From Brachypterus glaber (taxonomy: Eukaryota; Arthropoda; Insecta; Coleoptera; Kateretidae), in assembly GCA_958510825.1 (NCBI GenBank), contig OY294049.1, forward strand, positions 8,866,001-8,930,000: a stretch of 64,000 nt of DNA, written 5' to 3'. The translations under genes were made by a program, and so were the position numbers. Every line of letters starts with the position of its first letter. Positions within the stretch are counted from its first letter, which is position 1. Below, one piece after another: positions 43,877 to 55,080 of the stretch. Under the pieces are notes generated by a model. The model did not search any database, was not told the origin of the DNA, and was given only the letters and a program-made list of their open reading frames with translations.

Positions 43877-44213
43877 ATAATAGTTATTTATGGTACTAGT
43901 GGGTAAAGTAAGATATTGCCCATGAGAAAATTAACCTGCGAGGCGTGAGCCAAGCAGGTTAATTTTCGAGAGGGCAATATCGGTTTACCGATGAGTGCCA
44001 TACAAGGTTTTATCCAATAAATAGCTTAGGAATTCATATTTTTAGTAAAAATTTTAATGACATTTACAAGAAAATAAATTGACAAGTGACAGTTGAGTGG
44101 GTAAAATAAATAATTATCCACTCAATAAAGTAAAAGCCACGCGGGGGTTATTATTGAGTTTATCTCTTTAAAATAAAGCTGATAATTGTCTTATTATCTG
44201 TATGTATTGGATA
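43877..44213 (+). mobile_element. 336-bp element copy 3
   Basis: TAATAGTTATTTATGGTACT to TGTATGTATTGGATA; nearly identical to copies 1 and 2, including the GAAAATTAACCTGC hairpin. Confidence 0.85.
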
Positions 44214-46439
44214 AAACTAATGTATATGACTTGGCAAGTTAAAAATAGATTTTTTGATAGCTTTTTGGGGCTTCTAGCACCCAAAGGAACCGGATCCCGA
44301 GCCTAACAATTTGGATATAGCTTGATTTGAATGTACTTAAAGACAAATATAAAATAGAGGCGGGAAAAACTAATGAAATAAAAATGGTCACCAGCTCTAC
44401 GACTAATACATGTTTTATGGAACGAGAAATAAATAAATATCTTCACGATTTGTTTGAGTTTTAAAAGATAAACTTATTTCTGGCACAATAAAACTATTTT
44501 TACATGCAGTTAAACTTGACAAGTTCACAATAATTAAGCATATTTGTTTTAATTTTGAATTTAATTTTAGAAACTTGGCGTATTTAAAAAAGTATGCACA
44601 CATTAAAATATATTTATTAAACAAAAATGAATTATTTGGACACATTTTATTTCACAAAAAACAAAATAAAGTGTGTTGTCCAAATAAATCCCACCTAAGC
44701 TTTGACAATTTTTATAAAATTTGTTAAGTAAGTAAAACAAAAAATTTTTTTCGCCCGCTAACTAAAACTTGTTATTTTTAAGCTTTTTAAAAGAAGATGC
44801 TTTACCTTTACTGTAATATTTATAAAGAAATATGACCTTTTAGTCACTTTTATAACTTACCCTCAAAATATATGTTAACGTATTAATTCATCCACTAAAA
44901 TAAATTAAAAACACCTAATTTCAATTGTAAAATCAATTTCAATATTTATCATATTCATCGAACGGTTTCAGAAGTATTATTATTTTTATAGCAGACACAT
45001 TTTAACAGAAATTAATCACCTAGCTATAGCTTTTTTCTGGAAATGACACCGCACGCAAAAGAAACGATTGAATTGTTTTTTAGCGATTTGATTGGATAGC
45101 AATTTGTCATGGATAACTAGATAAGTAATAAGACAGTAAAAAGAGATATTTTTTGCAATTTTAAATTATGTATAACATAATGTAATTAGTAACAATCGAA
45201 TAAAAAATATTATATAACACACGGGCAAAAAGTAAATTTTTGATTTCGTAGGTTTATTACCTCGGCTTCTAAAAACCTACTCAATCAAAATCGAAAATTA
45301 AATTAATTCTCATCGGTTCTACCGTTTAATATTGTTAAAATAAATAATAATAAATAATAATAATAATAAAAAAACTGTTTTTTGTGTCTTTATACTGGTA
45401 TAAAGTACACTATTATGTAGTTGGTAACTAAGCAATAATGACATAAACAATGTTTAGATTAAAAAAAAAATTAAAAAAGTTTGAATAATATTTGGCTGTT
45501 TTGGAACCCTGAGTTTTAAATAAGCTTATGCCACTTACCATTTAAGGCCCTAACTTAAAATTATAAAAAAATAATTTTTTGAAACAAAAACATTTAAGTA
45601 TAGACAAAATCAAATATTTAGTGTATAAAATTATGAAAAATCTAAAATTGAAGGAAAGATTCATTTAATTGGAATCACCCGCGCTTTATTAAGAACTCAT
45701 GAAAAGACCCTGCCTTTAAATTACGGTTGCCAACCTCGCTCTCCGAGCTAGGATGGCAATCTCCGTAATCATCATAAAAACAGTATTTTTCGTCCTTGTA
45801 TCATAAAGTACTATTTTGCGAATTTGGATTAATATAATATTTTTATCTGTGTGAAAATGTATTACATGAAAAATAAACAAACTTCTAAATATAATTTATA
45901 ACGCAAACTGAACTTCCCATATTTAATTTAAAATTCAGATTTAATTTACGATCCATTTTTTTGTTCAAAATTTTCATTAAAAAAATAAATTATCTTTTGC
46001 GTGTTTAACTAGCCAATAACGGCATGCCTACAAATTTATTATTTTCTTCAAAGAAAATATTCTTATGAAATATGACAATATCTATAAATTAAACTAAAAC
46101 TTAAACTTTTCATGCAATTTTAAATAAAATAAATAAATTGTTTTAATAAAATTACATCCTCTCTTTTAATACTTCTTAAGGTGCATAAAGTACCTTAGAA
46201 AACTTTAGAAAAAATACACGAAATAAGTGAGCATATAGATATTCTATTTGTTTTTAAAATCAATTGAATCTAATAGATTAAATGGTCAGACAGAGTTTCA
46301 AACGGAAGCGCACTGGAGAGCATTAAGGAAAATCTTATAATTCATATGATCCGGATCGATCCATAAGTGATAAAAAAGGCGACGAGATCAAATGGTATCT
46401 AAGTCACAAATTAAGACATAGCTTACTTAATAGTATATT
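44214..46439. other. AT-rich intron
   Basis: Mostly unrecognised. A (TAA)n tract lies at 45343-45371, and a hairpin ATTACGGTTGCCAACCT / AGGATGGCAATCTCCGTAAT at 45719-45768. No gene. Confidence 0.45.
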
Positions 46440-46868
46440 AAAGTACTAGTGCGCTAAAAACGTGTTATGAAACGAGTGCTTTATACAATTTTTTCTATTT
46501 TGCTCTAAAATTTTAAAAAACTTACATTTAAATTGATGACTGATTTAGGGATTTTTGTTTTGGGTTGACATTACAATTTACACTATGTTAAAAATTCTAA
46601 GAACAAATTATATTTTGATATATTTTACAGTCATCTCTTCCTTTTTCACTGCATTTAACAAGTCCACAATTTTAACACGGTAAAAAATAACCCAAACACA
46701 AAATTTTGTAAGAAATTAAACTTTAAATCGACATTGACATTTGCACGCAAAACGTCAAGAGATAGGCTTTTGTATGTGCCAACCCAACCCAGAAAAAAAG
46801 TAGACCTCTTATGGGCCTATAAGAACACGCAAAATGCGTGTGATTATGAGCTTATAAGAGTCCCAAAA
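46440..46868 (-). mobile_element. 415-bp repeat, copy 2, inverted
   Basis: Reverse complement of 37211-37625, from TAGTGCGCTAAAAACGTG to GATTATGAGCTTATAAGAG. Confidence 0.82.
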
Positions 46869-47151
46869 TATAAAAAAGATATTTTAAAGGGCTAGCTGAG
46901 AGTAAGAAGAAATCTAAGTAAACCAATAGTAGGCCCAGAATAAATTACTGCTCAAAAATAACAAAGGAAATGGGATATAGAGAGTAAGTAGTAGTAAGTA
47001 GGACTTTGTCGGGCTTATTGGGTGACTGGGTGAATTTTTCTCTTCCTTCATATCCTATCTAACTCCAAACTCCTAACTACCGTAAATAAATATTTATACC
47101 TAAGTAGGTACCCCACTTGTACGCTTTAATATCGATATCTAAAAATCTATG
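46869..47151. other. AT-rich intron
   Basis: Nothing recognised. Confidence 0.35.
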
Positions 47152-47363
47152 TTCTGTTTTTTCAAGCAAGATACTAAATTAAAAATCGCACAGTAAATAT
47201 TTTTACAACAGGTTTGAATAGTATAGGTATTTGTGTATAGAATATAGTTATGTTTTATAAAATAAACTACGCAGTATATTCGCACATCCAATATTCGAAT
47301 CTGTTTTGAAAATATTAACTGTGCGATTTTTAATTTTCTATCTTGCTTGATGAAACAGACTAT
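47152..47363. mobile_element. 212-bp hairpin MITE
   Basis: Arms of about 65 bases: CTGTTTTTTCAAGCAAGATA, AATTAAAAATCGCACAGT on the left; ACTGTGCGATTTTTAATT, TATCTTGCTTGATGAAACAG on the right. Confidence 0.85.
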
Positions 47364-47809
47364 AGATGTTATTTTATTTTCTAACTGTTACTTTAATTTT
47401 CAAGAAGAAAATTAATGTTGCATTACTGATGCGTCACGACCGTAGAATTCTCACGAGTATTTTATAAATTTAGCTAAATTTGGTGAAGTTTATGCGACAG
47501 GCTGCATGAGAAGATTTTAACTAAGTACAAGAAAGTTACTTGAGTCCGACCAACTAAACTTTAGGATAAAAAAGGTTCTATTCATTAAAGTGGTGTCCTC
47601 AAATATATATTTTTTATTGTTTCAATTTTAGTAAAAAAAGAGCCAATTTTTGAGAAATTTGGACGAAAAATTTTACTTTTCATCCTGGGACAACAAAATC
47701 AAATGAACGTCGGAGTCTCAATTCTACGGTCGGAGTAAACCTACCCGCTAGGATGTCAGAAATCCTGACTTACTGACTCAGGATCGCAAAATTGTATTAT
47801 TACTTTCGA
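47364..47809. other. AT-rich intron
   Basis: Nothing firm; AACGTCGGAGTCTCAATTCT and ACGGTCGGAGTAAACCTACC near 47710 are less AT-rich. Confidence 0.35.
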
Positions 47810-48440
47810 ATTTTTAAAATAATGGGAAAGCCTTGTGTTCGTGCAAAAATTTTTACATTTTTTTGCGTACTTTGCATTTTATGACGTTTTATACCGATAT
47901 AAATCAATTTCGAGAAAAAAAATTGTCGCTCAGTCGATCGGTCAGGCGATTGGTTTTTCTGGTGGGCACGATAACTTAAGAAGATAGAGACTGCAAATTT
48001 GCTTGTATACAGGCATACAGGTATGTTAAAAAGTTCTCGCTCGGGATTGTTTTTGGTAAACATTGGGATGAGACTGGGGGGTGGGGCAAATGGAAAAAAA
48101 ATACAATATTTTTTTACAAAAATTTGAAAATCGCTATATAGGGGTTTTTAAGTTGCTGAAATTGAAACTGTTAACCCCCAAGGGGTGGGGGGTGATTATT
48201 GTTTTAAATGTTTACAATATTTTCGTAAAAATTGGTGTATAGGAGTTTTTGAGGTAGCTAAAACTAAATCTGATAATAACAAAAATATAAAATCACCCTT
48301 TGAGGGGCGGGCGGTGATTTTCATGAAAATTGGTATATTGGGGTTTTTGAGGTTGCTAAAAGTGATTGATAATGACAAATTAATTTCACGAGCGGAAGTA
48401 AAAAATGAAAAAGCTTTTTTACTGGGCAGTGTATTTTTAA
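47810..48440 (-). repeat. C-rich degenerate tandem repeat, inverted copy
   Basis: Reverse complement of the family at 21350-22290, including the unique tail (TTTTTTGCGTACTTTGCATT near 47860) and GGGGTTTTTGAGGTTGCTAA units. Confidence 0.82.
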
Positions 48441-48577
48441 TCGTTTAGGATTTCGAGGGGCGCTGAGTAAAAGGAGCTAATAAGGGACTTTGCTAAACCA
48501 CTGCAACACGGCCCGGGTAACAAAATTTAACTTTATTCTACACTTATTACGGAATATACTATTTTCTACTACATAAC

Positions 48578-48656
48578 TAAGGGCATATCCACAGCCTCAA
48601 ATAACACGCATTCTTATGTACTATGAGTGTTATGCGAGGCTGTGGATATGCCTTAA
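48578..48656. repeat. 79-bp hairpin (GGCATATCCACAGCCTC)
   Basis: AAGGGCATATCCACAGCCTC pairs with GAGGCTGTGGATATGCCTTA with one gap; loop about 38 bases. Possibly a minimal MITE. Confidence 0.8.
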
Positions 48657-49552
48657 GTGCTACCTTACATATGTATTACCGTTGTTAAGGTTTGTTTACC
48701 TTGACAAAAATTAAAATCAGCAAAATCATTTATTGACCGTTCATAAGCATTGTTTAGAGGAAAGGAACCAAATTTGAGACACTTTTTTTTAAATAAAAAT
48801 AAAATACACTACAAAAATAGAAATTCACCATTAGTATCATAACTCAAACCTTTTACAAGGCTTTGGTAACAAAAAATACTAAGAAAATAATATTATCATT
48901 AAAAAAAAGCCTTTTCAAAAACATCTTACATTTTTTAAAAACAAAAAGTGGATTCCTAATTTGAGACACAAGGGTGACCAAATTTAAGATATGTCTTAAT
49001 TTTTTAATAATAATTTTTTCGTAAAAATATCGTACGTGCATTTTCCATGCATTTTCTGCAGTATGTGTACAAAAAATTCCTAGTGATAGACCCCTCGATA
49101 ATATTGTAGCTCAAAGTGCAAAAAGTCGCATGTCAAAATTTTACTCTTGTGTTCTAAATTGTTGGAAACCTAAATGAAATGGCATTAAACTTTACCCTTT
49201 ACACAGTGTAAAGTTTAATGTCCACTCTATTCAGGGACCCTAATGGATTTTGATGTTTTATTAAAATGTCACAATTTAGCACCAAAATAAAACAAAGTTG
49301 GTACCTTGGTATGTAACTTAAGTTACATACGACCTTTTGCATTTTGAGCGACGATATACTATTTTTGTTTGGTTTTGGTATATTTTAACATATTTTTTCA
49401 TAAAAAATATATTTTTGAATATTTTGTTTTAAATCTTTAATTTTGTAACATAAGGTTTTAAAGAAAAACTTTATTATTTTTTAGTCGCAAAAATATCTTA
49501 AAAGTGAACCGTGAAATATAATTAGCTAGAAACGAAAAGCATATTATCAACA
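48657..49552. other. AT-rich intron with a 22-bp palindrome
   Basis: GTATGTAACTT/AAGTTACATAC at 49309-49330 is a perfect palindrome. CTTTACCCTTTACACAGTGT, then AAAGTTTAATG near 49190-49222 is another small inverted repeat. No gene. Confidence 0.5.
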
Positions 49553-49915
49553 AGCCGTGAAAATAAGTAATGCTACGCATTCCATTATACTATTCACAGT
49601 AATTTTTTTAACTTTTTTTTTCGAAAAACGAAAAAGCAAAAAAAAAAAAATTTGAAAATTTTTTATTATTATAATTTTTTTTATTTTTGTTTTTTAAGTT
49701 TAACCCCTTATAACTTTTTCGTTTTTTGGGGGGTTACTTTGAAAAACAATAGTCATCTTTCCCTCATAGAACTTAATTTTTCCTGAAAAATTAGAGTCGA
49801 TCGGATTATTTGTCCTTGAGTTATTTTTGTCAGATATTTTTTGGCGGTTTTGGGAAATTCGAAACTACGGTATAATACTATTCTAGCGCTACGCGGTGTG
49901 AATAGTATAATAAGT
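49553..49915 (+). repeat. Dispersed repeat, CCGTGAAAATAAGTAATGC start
   Basis: Same layout as 34253-34600: CGCATTCCATTATACTATTC, CCCTCATAGAACTTAATTTT, GTCGATCGGATTATTTG, GAAACTACGGTATAATACTA and CTACGCGGTGTGAATAGTAT. 135 bases from the exon at 50051. Confidence 0.75.
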
Positions 49916-50050
49916 AAATTAAATCCGAGCAGAATTCGCTTTTTTAGGTTAAAACTAATTATAAACTTTAGACTAAACTAACAACTCGAAGAATTTAAAT
50001 GAACAATATCGTTCCTTATTTCTAGGAGTACATAGCTATATGAAACTCAC

Positions 50051-50209
50051 CTGGTAATCTGCAGTGGTAGATTCAATTGGTCTAGCCACCACCATTCGCA
50101 CATGCACACCACATTGTCGTAGAACTGAAGCAACTTGTTCCGACCCCAAGCCACGTAAGTTTACTTCGCCAATTTGAAGGATATGGTCGCCACTTTGAAG
50201 GCGGCCATC
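50051..50209 (-). CDS. Patj: Patj exon: second half of PDZ1
   Basis: 53 codons, visible residues 1-53. The acceptor is a TTTTTGTTGCAG tract ending at 50210 and the donor is CAG|GTGAGT at 50050. The translation opens [14 protein letters not shown], the second half of a PDZ fold (the betaD-alphaB region), followed by [12 protein letters not shown] of helix alphaB and VRMVVARP of the last strand. This corresponds to human PATJ PDZ3 and to the first PDZ of fly Patj. The first half, with the GLGF loop, must come from an upstream exon I could not find. A C-rich tandem repeat begins about 55 bases upstream of the exon (from 50265). Confidence 0.93.
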
Positions 50210-50264
50210 CTGCAACAAAAAGGTATATGTAAAAGAATGTTTTTGGATAGCTACTATGAAAATA

Positions 50265-50790
50265 TTTTTTAATATCAGATTTACTTTCAGCAACCTTAAA
50301 AACCCCAATATACCAATTTTCACGAAAAATACCCCCCGCCCCTTAGGGGTGTATTTAGAAACATTTATTTAAAGACTTCAAAAAGGCCAATATAACAATT
50401 TTTAAGAAAACTACCCCCCGCTCCTCAGTGGGTGGAATTAGAAAACATTTATTATCATATTCAGTTGCGTCGACCCCAAAAACCCCTATATACCAGTTTT
50501 GACGAAAATATTGAGAACATTTAAAAATATTTACTTCCTCGCCCCCGCGGGTATGGAGTTATAATTATTATCAGATTTAATTTCAGCAACATTAAAACCT
50601 CTATATAGCGACTTTTAAATGTTTGTAAAAGAAATATATGTTCCCCATTTGCCCCCCTTGTCGCACCCCAACGTTCACCAAAAATAATTTTTTGGTAACA
50701 TGCTTGTATGCCAAATTTTAAGTCTCTAACTTAAAGCGTTCTTAAGTTATCGTGCTTACAAAATTTTTCACTCAAGTGAGTGTATCTACT
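50265..50790 (+). repeat. C-rich degenerate tandem repeat, third copy
   Basis: Units TTCAGCAACCTTAAAAACCC, AATTTTCACGAAAAATACCC, CCCGCCCCTTAGGGGTG, as in 21350-22290. Begins about 55 bases upstream of the PDZ1 exon. Confidence 0.85.
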
Positions 50791-51707
50791 TTACGCTACG
50801 TTGCGACGAACAAGGTATTTTTTTTAACTTTCATACAAAAACAATAGAAAAAAAACACTAAAATACGGAAGTTCAAACTGAAGTTTTTAAGTTATTTGGT
50901 TCACTACAGTCATCTAATCATCAGGTAATATATTTATTTATTTTATTTATTGTCACATTAGAAAAAGAAAGATATAATATCCATTTCGTTTATTTGTCTA
51001 TTTGTTGATTTTAACTATTTATTTATTTATTTATTTTAATTATCTATTTACATGTTAGTCCACTTTTTTGTTTATATTAATTTTTTTATTTATTTGTTAA
51101 TTAATATCTTTACACTGCCTATTTATTATTTTTTTCTTAAATGTATATCTGCGGGTATGTATGTATGTTTATATGTGCGTGTGTGTATACACATATATTT
51201 TTATATTATTATTATTATTTTTTTTTTATGTTTTAGTTATAAATTTAGTTTAAGGATTATTATATTATTTAAGAGTTATTTGTGATTTTCTTTACTGTAA
51301 TGAGACTTATAGTTTTGTTGTTATTATTTATTTTGTTTTTATTGTTTATTTGGATTGATTGTTTGTCACTTGTTTATCTGGTTCATTTATAATTATTATT
51401 TTCATGAACTTCTTTGAGTAGCGCATCATTGTCAACATGCTTGGTATTTTGGTATTATGGTAAATATGTGATATACTTAACATATACTTGGTATTATGGT
51501 AAATATAATACTTAACATATCCTGACAATTTTTTATATTTTACTACACTAGCAATTATTTTATCTTATTTTATGTATTTATACTATATTTATAGTTTTAG
51601 TTACTTATATATATATATATTTTTTTTTTCTTAAGCACGTTCAAATGTACCTTACATTTCTGTGCCAGTAGCATATTTATTTGTAAATTATGTATGATTT
51701 ATGAAAT
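50791..51707. other. AT-rich upstream intron
   Basis: TTTATTTATT-rich low-complexity sequence at 50930-51110 and TGTATGTATGTTTATATGTG, then CGTGTGTGTATAC near 51157. No Patj exon found. Confidence 0.45.
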
Positions 51708-51710
51708 AAA

Positions 51711-51746
<36 letters not shown>
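51708..51746. repeat. (ATT)n microsatellite
   Basis: About 12 ATT units, following AAATAAATATT. Confidence 0.9.
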
Positions 51747-51769
51747 CCGAACCACCCTCACAGAATTTT

Positions 51770-52470
51770 TTTAGTAATTATTACTGAATTTTGGTATTTT
51801 ATTACTTATGGCTAGTAATTTCGCAGTAATTTATTACTTATAAATATTATTACTTAAGTAATAATTACTATTGAGCAGTAATTTATTATAGACCTCAGTA
51901 ATTTAATTTTATTACACTAATAATAAATTATAATTTTCAATAATTTTCAGTAATAATTACACTAGTAATAAATAGGCAAATAAATTACCACTGCCAATAA
52001 TAAATTACTAGTAGTTATTTAAACTAGTAATAAATTGACAAATAATAAATTACTGCCAATGATAAATTTCTAGTATTAAATCTTTCCAATACAAGCTCAG
52101 CCGAGATAGATACAAATACAATATAATAAATACAATAAATAAAAAACAATTTGTGGACGAAAAGAAAAGAATTTATGTCAATAATTCTCAGTAATAATTA
52201 CACCAGTAATAAATTGTCAAATAATTTATTACTTCCAGTAATAAATTACTAGTAGTAATAATTTAAACTAGTGATAAAAATTGTGAAGTAATAAATTACT
52301 GCCAATAATAAATTTCTAGTAGTGACAATTAAAACTAGTAATAATTTTGCAAGTAATTAATTTCTGCTAATTATTTAAATAAATGATAAATTTTTTTCAG
52401 TAATTAATCACTTGCCAATTTATCACTAGTATTACTGTCATTAATAATTACTAAAAAAAATCTGTGAGGG
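51770..52470. repeat. Degenerate repeats of AGTAATAAATTACTAGTA
   Basis: Many variants of CAGTAATAAATTACTAGTA and CTAGTAATAAATTG in both orientations; about 700 bp. The motif is partly palindromic (TTACTAGTAA). Confidence 0.75.
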
Positions 52471-53447
52471 CAGAACTCTGATTTTACCTATATTGGTATT
52501 GGGATTTTTAAAATATATTTAAAATTCCGGTAAGAATTTTTTTTCACAATACGAATGGTAAGAATTATCACGGACAAACTTAATATTATCTATCACTTTT
52601 ATTACTACGGCGTATCATGAAGCGAGCGCTAAAACGTTAGTTGAAGTAAGATACACCATACCGTACCGTAGGAAATTAAGCTCACTCTAAAGGAATTCAA
52701 CAAGAATATCAGCGAAAGTCGCGTCGTAACTTAAAATGTGTACAGTCAACATCTCATGGGCGCCGTGTTTTGTCATTTCATTTATTTTTCTGTGATTTAC
52801 AAGTGATTTTATAAATATTAGTATGCCACTGGTCGAATCCACACTCCAGCCGGTATAGAAAACTACTTGATACGGACCGCATTCGCATTTTTCAAATGTC
52901 ACAACTTTAATTCTCTATCCAGGACCTTCTTAAAAAGCAGGTTAAGGATTTTTATTAATACTGTTTTTCTCTTTTTATTTACGCACGGCTGAAAGTGACA
53001 TTGGCCCTTTTTGAGCTCATCTACAGATTTATGTGACAGTTTTAACGGAGGTAAGCTATTTACCGTGTTTGCGGTTACTGGGAAGTAAGAAAATCATTAT
53101 GTCCTTGTTATTTTATTCTCGAGGTTTTAATAATTAATAGTCTAAAATCCTTGCAAACCGAGCTGTGTTTATAAGGTAACTTAGTGGAAAAAGAGGCTCA
53201 TATCATATTAAAAATAATAACAATAATAATAACACAGGCCCACAAAAAAAAGTCAATTACTATTTACCAGAGTATATTTTTTTACGTAGATTTGTGTGAT
53301 GAAAACGAATTTGATAGTTAAAAATCTCTCTGAGCCCAAAAATTTTCAAAAAACTGCAAAAAAACAATACTGGACGAACTACCTCGAGATCTTCAAAGTT
53401 CTCTAGTACGTAAACTAAGTTGATCATAAAGTCGAGAACTATAACAT
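52471..53447. other. Upstream intron, nothing recognised
   Basis: The block 52610-53050 is a little less AT-rich (GAAGCGAGCGCTAAAACG, CATGGGCGCCGTGTTTTG), but no frame resembles PDZ or L27. Confidence 0.4.
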
Positions 53448-53640
53448 ATAGTTCTCCGCATGAAAGAAAGTCTTCGAGTAAGGGCGAGGAATCATTCGCG
53501 CTCTCTACTTTCTGTCAAGAGCGTTATAAGGCGTGCGTGCCTACATCGGGCCTCCCACTTGCACACACATTCCAAATATATTTCCCGTAGCCACAGATCC
53601 GTGCGTCAAACTATATCCAAAATTCATCCAAATCTGATCA
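53448..53640 (+). repeat. Repeat shared with 31845-31925
   Basis: TATAGTTCTCCGCATGAAAG, GAGGAATCATTCGCGCTCTC, TTTCTGTCAAGAGCGTTATA, then a unique CCTCCCACTTGCACACACAT. Open for 65 codons but repeat-derived. Confidence 0.7.
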
Positions 53641-53670
53641 AAACCAGTTTTACATAAAAAGTCTCGTTTA

Positions 53671-53702
53671 TCACGGTTCGCTCCTAGGAGCGAACCGTGA
53701 TC
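53671..53702. repeat. Perfect 32-bp palindrome
   Basis: ATCACGGTTCGCTCCT followed immediately by its exact reverse complement AGGAGCGAACCGTGAT, no loop. Much less AT-rich than its flanks. Confidence 0.95.
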
Positions 53703-53916
53703 CTGGATAAAAAAAGTCAAAAGTCGAGTTCACGACGTTTGTTGATATATTCTATTTATTTACGATGTATATAACAATTTAAGACCAAAAATAAAATAAT
53801 CTGTCGGTTATTTTTTTTATTGAGAATATGTTCAAAATGTTTAAAAATACGATTTTTTTGTTTTATTCAGTCGTTTTTTGACTTGGAAAGAAGAAAGAAA
53901 ATATTATTTTTTTATA

Positions 53917-54053
53917 AGGGCCACTTGCACCAACGATGGTTTAGCTTTAAACTTGGATTAAATGTACTGCCAACCAATCAGAATGCAGTATTTTTAACTT
54001 AAACTCAGTTTAGTTGAGATAATCCCAGTTTAAGAGTTGGTGCAAGTGGCCCT
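53917..54053. mobile_element. 137-bp MITE, AGGGCCACTTGCACCAAC ends
   Basis: AGGGCCACTTGCACCAAC and its exact complement GTTGGTGCAAGTGGCCCT (18 of 18). Inner TTAAACTTGGATTAAATG pairs with a segment near AATCCCAGTTTAAG. A very short non-autonomous element. Confidence 0.9.
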
Positions 54054-54776
54054 AAATACACTAAATATAGCGCAATAAAATAGTTTTTAGAATTTTAGGT
54101 CGATAAATATGTAATTCCTAAGGGGCATTTTAGAGGATATTAACTGAGAATTTATTAAATATTACTAAAGTAATAATATCAATTACAAATAGATAGTAGC
54201 TTTCATAGAATTATGAAATTTAGGAAAATTAAAAGCATATTTCATTGGTTTTATTATGCAAAAAAATTGCACCTTAAATGGTAAAAAATAACAATAAATA
54301 AGTAATAAATTATATACTTATATATAGTAACCGTTATTATTGACATTATTATTGACGTTATTGTTGACATTATATGCTTTGCTAAGGTAAAACCTAGAAT
54401 AGTATTAATTTTTTCATATGTTGACCTTGTTTTCCTTTTCTGATATGCTTTAAGTCAGTACAGTGAGGGTTAGATATTTTTTGCAAAAGTGATATTTTAC
54501 TAATTAAATTGGTGATTAGTCCAAATATTAGCTATGCAATAAGGGCCTAAGCCTTGTTATACTGACTTTAAGCGTATAGATTAGAACTAGACTATAGACT
54601 AACTAATTCGTAAAAATTTTCGCCCGCGGCTCTAGGACTCTCTTATCTTTTTTTACTTAAGATTATAGAACTTTCACCCCCGGAGCGCCGCGTAAATGAA
54701 TGTTAAATTTAAGTTTTAGTAAGCGTATTTATAAATATGTTTACAGAAATGCATTACCAGACTCCCCGATAACACA
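54054..54776. other. AT-rich upstream intron
   Basis: TTATTATTGACATTATTATT (about 54335-54375) is a short degenerate tandem. Otherwise nothing. Confidence 0.4.
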
Positions 54777-55080
54777 CTTCATTCTACGAAGGTTTTTTAA
54801 TCGTTCCCTTAAAAAGGTTCTTAGCATAATGCTGTAAACATGCTAAGCATGTTCTTAAAAGGTGCACTGCTGTAGTAGCATAAGTGCTTCTACTCTAAAA
54901 ATTCTTAGCATGATTAGAGTATTTTGCTAAGGATATTCCCAAAACATATTCTTAAAATATTCTAATGGGAATATTTTTAGAATAATGCTATAGTGCACAT
55001 GCTAAGCATGATTAGAGTATTTTGCTAAGAATATTCCCAAATACATATTCTTAAAATATTCTAATGGGAATGTTTTTAGA
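54777..55080. repeat. Tandem palindromic repeat (CATGCTAAGCATG / AATATTCTTAAAATATT)
   Basis: Two direct copies of about 110 bp: CATGATTAGAGTATTTTGCT, AAGGATATTCCCAAA, CATATTCTTAAAATATTCTA, ATGGGAATATTTTTAGAATA. The first begins near 54908 and the second near 55008. Confidence 0.8.

Larger units (their letters stand above)
6906..50209 (-). other. Patj: Patj polarity scaffold gene, 3' two-thirds (ten exons)
   Basis: Ten exons on the minus strand share compatible phases (all phase 0 except a phase-1 junction between 33822 and 31541) and join into one reading frame of about 1016 codons. Patj is a cytoplasmic multi-PDZ adaptor of the Crumbs/Stardust apical polarity complex in epithelia; that role is known for the family and not visible here. 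What is visible: half a PDZ, then three complete PDZ domains with GLGI, GLGI and GLGF ligand-binding loops, in the order and with the linker signatures of PATJ/INADL. Introns are about 8.5, 7.3, 2.3, 9.9, 1.8, 0.53, 2.9, 0.31 and 6.7 kb. The L27 domain, the start codon and the first half of PDZ1 were not found within 50210-64000. MPDZ is an alternative name for the vertebrate paralogue; insects carry the Patj form. Confidence 0.92.

Noticed and set aside
6906..50209. InaD or MPDZ as the gene identity
   Set aside because: Domain order and the GLGFSILDYQ, GLGISLEGTVDVE and WREKIDKDVEI signatures fit Patj/INADL; MPDZ is a vertebrate paralogue and InaD lacks these linkers.
52687..52902. 71-codon minus-strand frame upstream of Patj
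   Set aside because: Considered as an upstream Patj exon, but it has no PDZ or L27 pattern and no suitable donor in phase with DGRLQSG.
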